Assembly (NCBI RefSeq): GCF_020382885.2
Contig: NC_058498.1
Span: 7,290,501 to 7,354,500, forward strand
Length of the DNA: 64,000 bases
Direction: 5' to 3'
Origin: Scatophagus argus
Lineage: Eukaryota > Chordata > Actinopteri > Scatophagidae
Positions 46,944 through 59,640 of the stretch are shown here, piece after piece. Position 1 is the first letter of the stretch, and each line of letters opens with the position of its first letter. Below the pieces are notes generated by a model. It was given only the letters and a program-made list of their open reading frames with translations, did not search any database and had not been told where the DNA came from. The position numbers and the translations under genes were made by a program.

Positions 46944-49900
46944 GTAAGAAAAGTATCATTACAAGCATTCTCTGTATAGGAACAAGAGAGAAAAATACAG
47001 CAGAAATCACAGTACCCTGTAGTAGAATATAAATAACTATCTTTAAATTATGACTGAAGGTTCATTTTCTCAAAATGTGCCCCCGTAAGAGTCCTTGATT
47101 CTTGACTAGGTAGTTAGATTGCTTCACTGCTTTTTCCTAATCCAATAATAACCAGAGCTAAGCACTTTGTCTTTCATTCTCCAGAATAAGGAATGTGGTT
47201 CTCATAGATTTTGCAGCTCCTTGTATGTTCTTAAATGGAAGGACCAAATATGATTTTCCCCAAAAAGCACTCCCAATGTGACACCCTAAAAGAAACTCTG
47301 AATGTGGGACAGAATACTTACATGTGTGTATACTGCTGGCCTTATATGTGGGTCAACATTGTGGGCTATTTGTACCCTACATTAGCAGCATTATATCAGC
47401 ATCTTCCTGTTGAACCTTCTCACGTTAATGTCTTAAGATTAGGAGGTTCTCATCCCACATCCCAGCCGACAGTGAAAATGGTTGTAAACGCCCAGCTCTG
47501 TCATGAACGGTATTTAACTGCGCATGTTTTTGAAAATTCCTAAATACCAGAGGCAAAAATCTGGATCGGGACTTACAGTGTACGCAGTTTAACTCTGTTC
47601 AGATGTCAGGGGTCATGCTGAGTCGGTTAAAACACGTGTTCATGCAGATGTTTGTCCAAGACCACACCAGGATGTTTAAGCTGCTTAATATTTAATAATA
47701 CTGTAGACCCAAGAATGAAAAAACATTAGTCTATCTGGGATTCAATCTGTTAATTTTATTGCAGCCTGCTGGAGCTTTAGACTGTCTGGATGAGCAATAT
47801 GGAAAGACTTGGCTGTACTCTCTAGTTACATCTTCATTGCTTCGGTTTTTATTTTTACAGCACCAGACTTTCTTTTCTACAGCTCTCAAATAATTTCAGA
47901 CAATTTGGCAAGTTTTGATTTAATTTTTAAGGGTGCCATGGGTTATTTGTGCTTAAACAGGCAGCACGTTTATCATGCCAAGCATCCACTGAGATGTTTT
48001 AGATGTTTCCATCTGACTCTAACTGATTAAGCTCCACCAAAGTATTACTATAGATGGATTGGAAAACACCAGAGACTCATGAAAGGATTGTTTGTCAAAA
48101 ATAAACTGCTGCGCTGTGGCCTTCACAAGATGTTCAGCATATCACTGAGGCGATACGACTGCTGCTGAATGTGGGTCTTCACTCGTGATTTGACACTGTT
48201 GCCTTAGTCAGACGTTTTTTTCAGTGAGAGATTATAATTATCAAAAACTATCAATATGACTGTTGTCGCACTGACTTGCCATGTTTTTACAGGGCATCAT
48301 AACCATTGTCTACATTGTCGGAGTGAACCCCATGGCCCAGAGCTCCTCCAGTATGATGTACAATCCGATGCTGGTGATGTGCCAGAACCTCTACCAGACC
48401 GGCTATTCACAGATGGGAGGAGTGGGAGGCTTCCCCATTTACAACCAGTATCTCTACCATTACTGCTTTGTGGACCCACAGGAGGTGTGTAGCTTTTCTT
48501 GCAGGTGCTTCATAGATATCAAGGGCTGAGTAAGTGCTTGATGTGTCACTGCAGATTTAATGACTCCCTGTGTGCCTGGGCATTCTCTAAGATCACTGGC
48601 TATTGGTGCGTATTAAATTTGTCGCTAAGAGCTTTAGCAAAAGAAGACTTTGATCTTGTGCAGCGAGGGCATGGACAGAGTGCATGCAGGTACGCAGGTA
48701 GACAGGCAGGGACCCGTCCAGTCATTTTACTTCAAGTGAATGAAGATATTGGATGGTGTTATGACTGTGCCTGTAACAGCCACAGACGTCAGACTTTTTT
48801 TTCTCTCCTTTGTTAGAGCTTCTACTTTATTGATTGTTATCAGGATTTTCAAAAATCTAACAAAAATGCTTTTAAAATCAATTTCCAACCCCACCTTGAC
48901 ATGACTAGAGTCTCATACTATCAGTCCTGTTCTGTTCTGTTCTGTTCTCTATCTGTTATCATAAAGCATTTGTTGTATTTTTGGGTACGCGGAGCCACAA
49001 GTTGTGAAATGTGCTTCACCTAATGATGTCACGAGTGTATCTGTGTACTTCTTGTTCCAGGGTAAACCAGCTTTATCTTACAGATTATCTCCTTGACAAC
49101 TTCCCAGTTTTTATTCTCCTGTTCTGACTCTTGTAGGGAGTTGCCATGGTGTGTGGATTCCTGGTTGTCATCGCCTTGTGTGTTGCAGCTTTCTTTGCGC
49201 AAAAAACAAGAGGGAAGATCTGGCGCTACGGGAAACCAAACATCTACTGGGATGAGCCCCTCGCTGGTGGGAAGGCCTCAGAGGGCAGAGATGTAGAGGA
49301 ATGGGTAAGAGACAACACGATGGTAGTTGCAGTTTAATAAGACCAGGTTTACATGGGATTTAAAAAAGAGAAATCGTATTTCGACCCTGACTGACCCCGA
49401 GTTTGTGCATGCACAGCTTGAAGTCAAATGAACAGGGCCAGAGAGAGTTTAAATCCAGCCTCTGGAAAGCTGATGGAACACAGCGTTCACTGACAGACTT
49501 GATTGGATGATGAAATGATCAACCACTGTGGGTTTTTTGTTTCTGCACAGACGGTTGTAGGGATGGGAGTCTCTTGTCACCTTATGATTTGGTTCAGATT
49601 CAGAGAGGGACAATGTGATAATAAAACCATTGTCCATGCATCTGGATACATCAAATTTTTCTTCTCTATTTCTAAACATGACTGTTTTTTTGACTGCTTG
49701 CTGCATTAATAACAAATTGCTGATGATCCACAACTAGTTTAACTAGACACATTTTGCATACAGTGTGACTCTTGTCCAGGTTCATGTACTAGCTTCCATA
49801 TACTAGCTTTAAGGCCAGGGAGTGCTAGTTGAATTATTCTTGTCCACCTATAGAAAGTTCAGCCGCTAAATTAGCTTTTACTCATTTTTACATTACAGTG

Positions 49901-52900
49901 TAGGTAAGTAGGTAGGACATCAGTGAGTTCGTCACCCTGCTCAGGTAGTCATCAGTAATAAGGACCGGTTAGGTGAACGTGGTGATGCAGATGCAGTAAA
50001 TAGCCAAGCTGAGTCTCTTGCATTCCTGCGGTTGCTTTGTCACAGATGCTATTTTTGCCATAGCTACACAATATAACCCGGTAGACTTGTTCACCAGATT
50101 AAATCTCTCATGTTTTCATTGGTTTGATTGTCTTTATGAGTTGAAAGTCCAAAAGCAACATCATATATAGCTCTCAACAGGATCCAGCAAGGAAACGGTC
50201 ATGCTACCATCGCCATGTTCCCTCTTACTGAGTCACTTTGTTCAGGGTCAGGGCTGATAGCAGTCGGTGATTGTTTGCTCATGGTCTACTACCTGGTTTC
50301 ACTCTAGGTAATCATTAACCACCTGAGAAGATAGTAAGCAGGCAGGTGGTTTCTAGAGAGCCTGTCTTTGAGTTTTTAAATGTCAACATCACGCTAGTCA
50401 TGTGGGACCGTTACATCAGATCTGGGTTATTGACCTCACATGTCACTTTTTCAAATATTCAGACTTTTAAATTAATACAGAAAACTAACAACAAAATCTC
50501 AGGTTTTGAAAATTTAATTGGTGGTCATTCATTTGGGCCTGTAGAATATTTCCTTTCGGTCTGCTACAGCACAAACTGTGGTCAACGTCCTCCCCATTGC
50601 ATGTTCACATGTTTGTTCAAATATTGGCCCTGGGAGTGTCAAGAAGCCAAATCACTGCATGCAGACACGTGGCATACAGCAAGTGAAAGAAATACAAATA
50701 TATAGTAAAAGTGTGAAAGAAAAACAAAAAGCCTCAGGACAAATAAATATTGCTAGATTACCTTAACCCCACATCCACACGTGCTTGATGCAAACTGCTA
50801 GTGATAAGCCTTGCACCCATATCTCATTTAAAGGAAGTGCTAATTATTTTATTTTGGTAATATGAAAACCTACCTTCCCCGAACCTCACGGGAGCGTGTT
50901 TTGCTGTGTGTAAAATGCGTCTGTACTCTTAAGCTCTTATCATTTGATCAGATATCCCAATAAAGGATTCAGAAAGAGTCACACTTTATCTCGAGTCTTG
51001 TGGAAAGTGCCAGAAGAAGCACTAAACAGACACTGTATTATATTGGATTATACAGAGCTGTTTGTTTATGAGTGTGCTTGTCATTGCCTTGAACATGGCA
51101 TCATGTACACAGAGGTGAGTAAACGAGACAAGCTCAGAGTGAATCCTATGACTAGCACTAGTGTCTGCTAACTGATGTCATCAGACTTATTGTAGGAATG
51201 CTAACGGTGTACACAGCTACTGCATTTAGCGATTTCACAATTCTCGATATATTCATGTACATGTTGCATCCAAAAGCAGGTCAGCTAAAGTGTGTCATTG
51301 TTGTGCATATTTTATCAGCCTCAATAAATGGGCTGTTAGTCTGGTAGAATTTGCCCTCCTGTCCTCATTTTCTTCATATTTCCTCAGGGTCCACATTGCA
51401 GTTATTTATTTCTTTCTTGTTGCTGCGCTACCTGCGTACTGCATATCTGTGCCACAGAGTGAGTCATCAAGCTTGTTTGGCTCCTTTAAACACAAGGCCA
51501 GTGACAGTCTAAGGCTGTGGTTGGTTTGAGATTGGACCCTTCTCTGTTGCTGAGCTCAGGGAGGCCTGGCACACTCTGATGACCTCACACACTGGCCTCA
51601 TTCAGCTCGTCTGGAGGGGGGTTGGGGGGGTACACTGAGTCTGCTGGATGAAGTCATCACAGTCGGTTTCTGCAGGGCTTTCTGTGAGCTGGAAACAGCG
51701 AAGTGCTGCACAGATGTGGACTGAAAGCATCCCCTGCAGTTTTCAAATACTAATATTAAAATATCTAAATAGAGAGTGAAAGATAGAAATATGTAACATT
51801 TCTGCATTAAAATGTCTAAAAATGACCCATCCTTTGTTATATATATTGTTGAGCTGTCTATTTATTTCATTTGGTCACCTGTTGATATAATTTCCAGTCC
51901 AGAGTCAGAGAGCATGGCTAAACACAACATGAATATAATTTTAAAACAGTCCCTCTGAAAAACATTATATAATCCATCTTTACCTTCATGTTTGCCATCA
52001 ACACATCCATTCTTACTTTGCTTAGATACTCTGCTCGCCGCCCGGCAGCCGCTGTGCTGCGCACCGCGGGGGCATTGTTGGGATTCTTACATGAAGTGCA
52101 GTCTCCACATGTTATTCTCCTGCAGCTGTACGAAGGGCAGCTCACCTAGGCACTCCACCCACCATGATTATTGTTTTTGGGGGCGGCTGATGGTTGATGT
52201 TAGGCTCTGCTCCGTTACTGTAAAGAATTTAGGAGTTTGCTCAGTAATGCACCACCCGAGAAAGCAGGAGAATAGTGAATTCTCACCAGACATATTTAGT
52301 AAATATTTATGCCTTCTTGTGCAGGTGCAGTAGGTTTCAGATGTCTTGTTTTGGAGGAACATAATCCTGCACGTCTGCACTCTTTCTCGTTTTTGATGTT
52401 TTTCCAGAAATATGCATTTTTTGCAGTTCAAAACATTTTCAGTGCTATTTCACAATAGCAGATATTGTGCAGAAATTTAAGCTTAAATTTAAACCTGTTT
52501 TCTTACTTATACAGTGAATTAGTTTACATTTAGTCTGTTTTTGTATTGCATTTTTACCAGTTTCACATGCTGTTCATGTTGCTACATCTGAAAAGCAACC
52601 AAACAGTTTCTGCTAACTTCAAGCTTGTTAGATTTCCAGGTAGCAGAGAAGCACAAAGACCCATTTAAAGTTTCGACTTTGCTGCTTTGTGCGGACTGAG
52701 GTTGTGTAAAAGGCGTGTAATGATTGATGAATTTACTGTACCCAGTGGAAGTAGAAGAAGCAGTGACCACCCCCGGGGCCTCCATTGTGAGGAATTCCTT
52801 CAGGCAGGCTCTTCGACCTCACAGGAAGGACTTGGAAACAGATTAAATTTTTCCACGTGACAGACACTGTTGTCTTTTGTTTGAAGAAAGAAAGGAGGAG

Positions 52901-55314
52901 CACATCCCTTCCAGGTGTTCACGAAGACATAAGACAATGGAACAAAGTGAAACCACTCTCCGTATGACTAAACTTTTTAGGTTATAAGGCATTCAGAAAC
53001 AGGCTTAAAATATGGGAGAACTCAGTGAAATGCTGTAAACAAGAGACCACAAACAAAGGTTTGAATATTTATGGTTAGTGTTTGGTTTATTTTAGAATTA
53101 GCATCTAGTCATCCTTTGTTTTTGTACTCTTGACCTTTTCAAGCTCAATAAACCGAGCAGATAACCCTCATTTCACTGAAGAGTCGAGCTGTGCTGTCCA
53201 GTTACATGTCTGACTGCTCTTTCAAATCTTAAGCACTAATTACCATACTTTTTGTCTGTGGTGTAAAGAGATAAGTTAAGAAGAGACAAGAAATGGTTTC
53301 TTTCACAGGATGTCAGTAAGAAAGTGTGTCTTTGTGAGTGCTCTGCTTGTTTGTTTGTGGTTGCTGAGTCTGTTCCTTCTGTTTCTTCCTGCCCGCCGTA
53401 GGTGAACAATGTGGAGGAAAGCCGCAGCGTTCAGGACGCCCCGACCCTGCTGGTGTCAGAGAAGGGAGCCGGTCTGCTCAATGCCTCAGCAAACAGTGTC
53501 ACCTCCTACCCACCAGACAAAGTGGACAGCAGCTACTATAATGAGGACACCTACGACAACAACGAGTGGGTGATCCCTGTTTTCTCAGCCCTCTCTCTCT
53601 TTTTTTTTTTTTAACTTAGAGTCTTAAATTATATGTTCAAATCAAATGGAGCTTGTGTTGGTTGATTTAAATCTGTAGAGGAGGACTGATACTGAAACTC
53701 TGACCAATGACATCACTCTGCTGGCTCCGAGGACCAGCGATCCTGGTTATACACTCTAGGCAAAAGTATCGGGACACCTGACCATTACACCAACAGGGAC
53801 TTCAATTACACCACATTCTAAATACACAGACAGCTTTACAGCTATAACAGCTTCCACTCTTTCCAAGACTTTCCACAAGATGTTGGAGTGTTTCTGTGGG
53901 GAATTTTGGCCATTCATACAGTAGAGCATTTGTGAGGTCAGACACCGATGTTGGACCAAAAGGCCTGGCTCACAGTCTCTGTTCCAGTTCATCCCAATAG
54001 GGGGATTTGATGGGGTTGAGGTCAGGACTCTGTGTGGGCCAGTCAAGTTCTTCCACACCAAACTCATCCAACCATGTCTTTATGGACTTTGCTTTGTGCA
54101 CTGCGACACAGTCATGCTGGAATAGAAAAAGGCCTTCAACAAACTGTTGCCACAAAGTTGTCCAGCACAGCATTTTCCAAAATGTCTTGGTATGCTGAAG
54201 CATTAAGATTTCCCTTCAGTGGAAGTCAGGGGCCAAGCCCAACCCCTGAAAAACAACCCCATGAAGAGGTGTGTCTGGATACCTTTGTCTGTATAGTCTA
54301 TATGATGAGCAGGGTTAACCAGTTGCCTCAAATCACATTTGATTGGATACATTTATGCATATGCTCCAAGATGTGACATTGGAAATATTTTACAGGGACA
54401 GAAGCTATAAAATATGCTTTTCATTTTATCATGTCCTTATGAAATACTTCTGCTGTGAATGTCTCTCCAGTCAAACAGATCAGGTTATTTATTAAATGAT
54501 GCATTTCTAAAAGTTGAGTCTACACACTACACACATTTGAGTGTGTAGTCTGTAAAGCAAAAAGATTGCACACAAACAATGAACCTCCACGCATGTGACT
54601 CACACAATATCTAATCATTGCTCTGTTTTAAAAGCCATGAAAGCATATTGCCCTGACCACAAAAACAGCTCTGTTTGTGACCTTTGAGCTCTTGTTGGAT
54701 TAACTTTCCCTTGTTTTTTCATGTTCACTGAAATCTCTGAGGGAGGGAAAAGGCAGGATGTTTGTGAACAAATATATTTCATTTTCTTCAAAGCTAGAAA
54801 TGATTTCTGGAGTGCCTTGTTTTTGTTTGCAGTAACATCCTCAAGACTGCAGTGTGTGTGTGTGTGTGTGTGTCTGTGTGTGACTGAAGGTCTTAACATG
54901 TCAGTACCTTTGGAAAGACAAACCCGTCTAGTCTGGATTTCATGTTCACAGTCACTAGAACAAAACAATCAGATTTTACATGCACAACTGCAAGGATTTT
55001 CATTCACTTCAAAGTACAGAATATTATTTTGATGATTTCCTCTCTCACAAAGTAAACATAGGTGGTGTTTTTCATAGCCAGAAGAATGTTAGCCTGAGGG
55101 CCTCGTGTGTGCTGTGTAGTTAATAATGCAGCTTTCTTTTGTAAGAACTTGTAATATCTGAACCGCTGGATTTGAATTCCTCTACAAATCCCCACAAACC
55201 TACAAACCTGAGCACGATTCCTCCTTCTCATTGTTAAAGAGCTGTATGAAGGCCACTCCACATGGCACAGAGTCAAATTGATCTTTAATTTCCCAGCCTG
55301 GGATCAATAAAGTA

Positions 55315-55367
<53 letters not shown>

Positions 55368-58331
55368 GTTGTGGGAAACAGTAATCATTACCGCCTCACA
55401 ATGTTTACCTTCCGCCATATAGTGTCTGTCTGGGCCATATCAGGAAATACTTGTTTTATTTTAATAATACAATAAAATACATAAAAAAAACATTAATATG
55501 TAAAGGAAACTGACCAATTTCATCATAATGTGTTATTTGATAGATTTGTTGTTCATAAAAATAGATAAAAATGTGTATAAATGCAGAAAGTTTCTGTTTG
55601 TTTTGGGAGGTGAAGCAAACACCTTTAAGTAATGAACTGTTACTGAACTGTTAGAACTTCACTGTGCTTTTAATTTTACTGAAGCGTATTATGACAATCT
55701 CTATGTTCTGTATAGAAACTGACAGTAAGGAAGCAACACATTCTGCTTTCAGTCAGCTCTTTATCCTCTCTAAGGTTTTATTTTGAATAATATCGCAAAA
55801 AAAATGTGATCCTAATGTTATTAAACTATTGCTCCTGAGCAAGACTTTCTGATTATGATCCGCTCTGTTTTTCTTGCCGTCCTGCAGGTATTCAGAGAGG
55901 ACCACCAGCCGACCGTCGGAGGCCTTGTCCCATGGCGGTGGAACCAGCTCCAGCCCCTCAGAGGAGACCGGCGGGGGCCGCAAACCCTCCGCCAACAGGG
56001 GCAAGAGGCGCAGGCGTAACCCCGAGCTGGACGAGTCTCAGTACGAGACAGAGTACACCACAGGAGGAGAAACGGGCAACGAACTCGACGAAGAAGAGTG
56101 GGAGAGGTGAGACTTAAGCTTCCGCGACTGCACAGTTGTGTCTCCATGCAGTTTATATGTCGTCTGGATTAAAGATGGAAACGTCTTTTTTAATTTTTTT
56201 TTATGTATATTGCAGTGAAATACTGTCACTCCCTCAGGACTAGACCTCAATTCTTTGAATTGAATGAACAACTCTAAGCTCAGAGAATCAAGCTCACATG
56301 AATGACTTACAGAAGATTTACATTAAAATGTAGCTAGAATATCTTTTGGATAAAGAACAGCTGATAAACAGATGCTTAAGCAGCAGAGTGAGTGTGGAAA
56401 CGGCTATAGCGTGTATGTGCTTCGCCCTGTCCGTCCAGGAGAGTAGTTAATCCTCTGAGGCATGCCACTTCACATGGCTCCTACTCAGGCATAATGAGAG
56501 AATTGGGCCAAAGGTACAAAACATGGGAGTCAGTGTAGTTTATGAGAAAGTAGTTAAATTAGGCTTTGGTTCGATCCACTCAGGCTTCAATGAATATCCC
56601 TGAGCGAGACATTTGAAGGCTAAAACACATTTATGAAAACCAACACTTATGAAAACCACCAACACTATATGTCTTTGACCTGTACACTGTGTTCCTGTGG
56701 TTCACGAGTAACCCTGATAACCTGATAGTCTTGTTTAGGAACGCTGAAAGTGTTTTTATGTCCGAAGGTTTAACTCTGACGCTGATATTTTCACTCCTCC
56801 TTTTCCTCCACCAGTACATACCCAGAGATAAGGTCTGATGCAGAGCGCCATGAATATAAGCGAGAGTTTGATGCAGACCTGAGGGATTACAAGCACCTGT
56901 GTGCCGAGATGGACAACATCAACGATCAGCTGAACAAACTCAGCCGGCAGCTGGACACGCTGGATGACACCTCTGCCAACTACCAGGTCAGACATGAACA
57001 GAACTCAGAAGGCCAACGCTGAACACACATTCTGTAAATGGTAGAAAGGTGAACCTCAATTACAAATCGGCAATACAAGCTCTTCCCCTTTCACTGTAAG
57101 TCAAACAGCATCTGGAGTTGAATAAATAAGCCCTATGAGAATATGAATGTGTAGGGTGTGAACACTGAAGGGCCTCAGTGGACAAGAAGCTTAGAGATTT
57201 CAAACAAACGCAGATCCTGCTGCAAAAGGATTCTCTGAACTTCTCCCTGACAAGTGCCAAGGTTAAGATTCACAGTTTACATCTACGGTATGCTAATTTA
57301 TGCTGCCTCCGTCTTGTTCCACACGCTTCATTTTGCTTCACTTTTCTTGAGCATCAGGCACCCTTCATAGTTCGGGGGCTTCTGAGCAAAAACTCTGCAT
57401 GATTGAGTTCATTCACAGTACAGTTCAGTACTGGATGTGCTGAAGTTTGAAGAATTGTTCAAGGAAATCATGTCGTACAGATGTAACAATAGTAATCATT
57501 ACCATAACTTAATTCACAGAATAACAGAATTCAACTCCCAGTTGTTACATCACTGCACTGATAAGTTCAACCCGCTCACAAATCCAACATGTTTTTCTTC
57601 CCACGTAAAATGTTCCCTCTTTCACCAAGCAACCGTTGTTGTTGTTGCTGCAATATCTCAGTCCTCTGTGTCCTTATGTCATTGAACAGATGCAAAGTAT
57701 TCATCAGATACATGCACAAAGACCTGTGTGCACAAGGACAGATGTAAAACAGGAAAAGACAGAAAAGATTCTTTCAGCGCTCAGTTTGTGTGTGAAGGAC
57801 TCGCATTCATAACGTGTTTTCTCCTCATGTGTCCACAGGCGGTAGCAGAGGAATATAACCAGCTGAAGGATCTGAAGCAGGTGAGGAGGCTTCTCTGATT
57901 GTACTTCATATAAACTAAACTCCTTGAAGACCTTACTAAAAACATGTTGCAGTTATTTGTTGAAGATTTGCAGATTTTGTTCTTAACATGCAGCCAACTC
58001 ATTTGGCTTTCATAGAATTCGTCAGCACATGAAACATCTGTACTTACTTTGTGTCCTCTATAACCTCCCTGTAACCGTGTGCTGCTTTTTAAAAGCAGGA
58101 GAGCTAACACTTCCACCATCGTGTGTTATTAAATGACTCTTTTCACACTTGACCATGAATGCGCCTGCATTCATCGACTGTTTTGTAGTTTTCAGTGACT
58201 CACCTGTGCCCTGTCTCTGTGCTCTGCAGACATCAGACTACCGGGCTAAGAAGAAACAGTGTCGCAGGCTGAGACACAAACTGTTCCACATCAAACGGAT
58301 GGTGAAGGACTACGACAAGAACCACTCATGA
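46353..58331 (+). CDS. ocln: Occludin, tight-junction membrane protein (8 coding exons)
   Basis: Four-pass MARVEL-domain protein of epithelial tight junctions that binds ZO-1. Exons: 46353-46943, 48293-48484, 49137-49304, 53402-53565, 55888-56106, 56815-56986, 57839-57880, 58230-58331. All junctions are GT-AG and in frame, giving 549 aa (human 522). Visible parts are a proline/tyrosine-rich cytosolic N-terminus (1-65), TM1 (about 66-90), a Gly/Tyr-repeat first extracellular loop (91-146), TM2 (150-171), TM3 (183-207), a second loop with the Cys227/Cys255 pair, TM4 (262-283), a polar linker with a basic RGKRRRRNPELDESQYETEY stretch, and the C-terminal occludin/ELL helical domain (about 445-549) that contacts ZO-1. 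The tyrosine-rich TEYTTGGETGNELDEEEWE region matches the conserved acidic segment ahead of that domain. The start is the first ATG 19 bases into the exon and gives the family N-terminus. Teleosts have two ocln genes; which one this is was not decided. Confidence 0.95.
46689..46764 (+). repeat. ocln: Coding Gly-Gly-Tyr minisatellite in ocln
   Basis: Within exon 2, about 25 codons alternate Gly-Gly-Tyr (residues roughly 113-137) with GGT/GGC/GGA and TAT/TAC in a 9-base periodicity. Such a tract can change length by slippage without frame loss. It forms the adhesive first extracellular loop, which is known to be Gly/Tyr-rich in occludins. Confidence 0.9.
46944..48292 (+). other. ocln intron 2
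   Basis: A 1.35-kb intron; nothing recognised. Confidence 0.65.
48293..48484 (+). CDS. ocln: ocln coding exon 3 (residues 198-261)
   Basis: It encodes GIITIVYIVGVNPMAQSSSS (end of TM3) and the second extracellular loop with Cys227 and Cys255, which form the loop disulfide in occludins. The donor is GTGTGT, slightly off consensus. Confidence 0.94.
48485..49136 (+). other. ocln intron 3
   Basis: A 652-base intron with a short TTCTG pentamer repeat near 48928-48950; otherwise nothing recognised. Confidence 0.65.
49137..49304 (+). CDS. ocln: ocln coding exon 4 (residues 262-317)
   Basis: It encodes TM4 (GVAMVCGFLVVIALCVAAFF) and the start of the cytosolic tail with QKTRGKIWRYGKPNIYWDEP. It ends at Trp317 on a codon boundary. 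Confidence 0.94.
49305..53401 (+). other. ocln intron 4, 4.1 kb
   Basis: No coding exon or classifiable transposon was recognised. A GC-rich patch lies around 52040-52075 (CCGCCCGGCAGCC words) in otherwise AT-rich sequence. The minus-strand frame there has several cysteines but no family I can name. Confidence 0.5.
53402..53565 (+). CDS. ocln: ocln coding exon 5 (residues 318-372)
   Basis: It encodes VNNVEESRSVQDAPTLLVSE, then KGAGLLNASANSVTSYPPDK and VDSSYYNEDTYDNNE, a linker in the cytosolic tail. The donor is read as GTGGGT after AACGA because this joins in frame to exon 6 (GA|G). Confidence 0.88.
53748..54303 (-). mobile_element. Tc1/mariner copy C with both ends
   Basis: This is the best-preserved copy in the window. 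The left end reads TATACACTCTAGGCAAAAGT; the right end, on the minus strand, reads TATAGACTATACAGACAAAG; TA is present at both borders. The minus-strand frame retains [20 protein letters not shown], then FGVEELDWPTQSPDLNPI and WDELEQRL, the end of a DDE transposase with the second Asp and the SPDLNPI block. At ~556 bases it is far shorter than an autonomous element (about 1.3-1.6 kb), so it is an internally deleted, non-autonomous copy. Confidence 0.85.
54850..54882. repeat. (TG)n microsatellite
   Basis: A TG tract with one TCTG interruption. Confidence 0.93.
55280..55313 (+). mobile_element. Possible retroelement 3' end before (TATC)n
   Basis: CTTTAATTTCCCAGCCTGGG then ATCAATAAAGTATATC, leading directly into the tetranucleotide repeat, is the usual 3' terminus of a fish non-LTR element with a short repeated tail. 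Only this terminal part is recognised. Confidence 0.45.
55314..55367. repeat. (TATC)n microsatellite
   Basis: About 13 uninterrupted TATC units. Confidence 0.97.
55888..56106 (+). CDS. ocln: ocln coding exon 6 (residues 372-445)
   Basis: It encodes YSERTTSRPSEALSHGGGTS, a Gly/Ser-rich stretch, the basic GKRRRRNPEL cluster and the acidic ETEYTTGGETGNELDEEEWE segment. Serine/threonine- and tyrosine-rich, it is the region of occludin known to be phosphorylated. It ends two bases into a Ser codon. Confidence 0.92.
56107..56814 (+). other. ocln intron 6
   Basis: 708 bases; nothing recognised. Confidence 0.65.
56815..56986 (+). CDS. ocln: ocln coding exon 7 (residues 445-502)
   Basis: It encodes STYPEIRSDAERHEYKREFD, then ADLRDYKHLCAEMDNINDQL and NKLSRQLDTLDDTSANYQ, the first helices of the occludin/ELL domain, with heptad spacing of Leu/Met/Ile. 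Confidence 0.94.
56987..57838 (+). other. ocln intron 7
   Basis: 852 bases; nothing recognised. Confidence 0.65.
57839..57880 (+). CDS. ocln: ocln coding exon 8, 14-codon microexon (503-516)
   Basis: It encodes AVAEEYNQLKDLKQ, matching the AAADEYNRLKQ part of human occludin, in the middle of the ELL-domain helices. It is phase 0 on both sides, with acceptor CCACAG and donor GTGAGG. Confidence 0.92.
58230..58331 (+). CDS. ocln: ocln coding exon 9 (residues 517-549)
   Basis: It encodes TSDYRAKKKQCRRLRHKLFH then IKRMVKDYDKNHS and TGA at 58329-58331. This is the last basic helix of the domain that binds ZO-1. Confidence 0.95.
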   Translation, partial: TSDYRAKKKQCRRLRHKLFHIKRMVKDYDKNHS

Positions 58332-59640
58332 ACCCACTGAGTCCTGACCCTCAGCTCCGTGGTCTACGCAGCAAACACTCAGACACAGGCCAAGATACAC
58401 TCCAAAACACTTCACAGACTCTGTGACATCCTGAGACCAAAGTTACCCAGCACACACACACACACACACACGTAGGGAAATCACTGTATGTTAATAATAA
58501 AGATCTTGTGTTTTCCTTTATTCACTGTAAAGCGTGAGCCACGTCCACGGTGAACACTGCCTTGTCTTCTGAAAGATTCAGCTCACTGTGTCCACTCACT
58601 TGTGAGGATCAGAGGGTGTGGTAGGAGAGGGAGGGGGTTTGTTTGAAAGTCACCTGACCCTCGGTCACCTGTGATAACACTGTGCTCAGTTTCTGTGGCC
58701 CTGTTTGCTCTCCGGATTGGCAACTTTTCTTTGTTTTATCTCCACAGATAAGAGGTGGAGCAGTATTGTGGAGAGCGTAGTTATGGGCGAGACGGGTTGC
58801 TTGGATTGTTTGCGAGCAAATATGCGGTTTGTTTTAACAATTTGCATCGCGTCATCTTTGTGACCAGTGGACTGAAGTTGTGCTTTTCTGATCTTTTGCG
58901 TCAGTGTTTGTAACTAACTTTGACGTCAGTGAAGTAAACTCCTCTCTGCCGTTGGCCGCGTCTGTTTCCCCCATGAAATTAAGATGTTTGTACTGATGAT
59001 CATGGATGCAGTGAGACCGAAAAGGGGACAAGCTGGCCAATGAGACATGTGTGACACTGTTGTATTGTATACTGTAAATACTGTTAGATTCTGCGGGTAT
59101 CGTAGCGTTTGTGATGACGTTATCTGTTATCTGGACAGACTGAAAACCCTTAGTGGCTTGTTGTGTTAATCAGTGGTCATTCAAAATGTGCTTCAGCTCT
59201 GCAGTTAAGTAACAACTTTTTGATATGTATACTTTTTTTTTTATCATGCATGCACCTCCACAAACTAGAAAACATTTTACGTCACTGCATATAAGCTACA
59301 CTCTTCTTTTCATTTGATTCTTTGACAATGAAAACGATCATCTGCTAATTCAATGTGAGGTAATGTTTGTTGTTAATCTGCTTAAATGTGCAAAGTGTTA
59401 GGATCTGTTGTACGTTATGAAATTGGTTAGACACGCTTTTGATTTGTCATGCGTCTCTATTTTTATGAAGAACATCGTTGTCATTTTACAAACCGTTTGC
59501 GAGCCATTTATTTTTGTATGAATTTATTTTCTTTGTCGCTGTGATAAGACCGTTTTTGTAACTGTACACATCCATAAGGTATGATGTCTAAAAAAAGTGC
59601 TGAATTCAGTAAGTAATAAACATTTCTAATTCTTTAAAAA
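58332..59640 (+). other. ocln: ocln 3' UTR with two poly(A) signals
   Basis: AATAAA at 58496-58501 follows a (CA)n tract (58453-58471) and would give a short 3' UTR. AATAAA at 59615-59620, with an A run and a T-rich downstream stretch, gives a 1.3-kb one. No competing gene is present, so both may be used. Confidence 0.6.

Larger units (their letters stand above)
53566..55887 (+). other. ocln intron 5
   Basis: It contains a Tc1-family copy (53748-54303), a (TG)n tract (54850-54882) and a (TATC)n tract (55314-55367) preceded by a retroelement-like 3' end. The remainder is AT-rich. Confidence 0.65.

Noticed and set aside
51918..52145. Cysteine-containing minus-strand frame resembling a zinc-binding stretch (CRRITCGDCTSCKNP)
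   Set aside because: It does not fit the spacing of CXXC or other named zinc fingers. It is short and sits in an AT-rich intron, so it is most likely a chance frame or an unclassified repeat.
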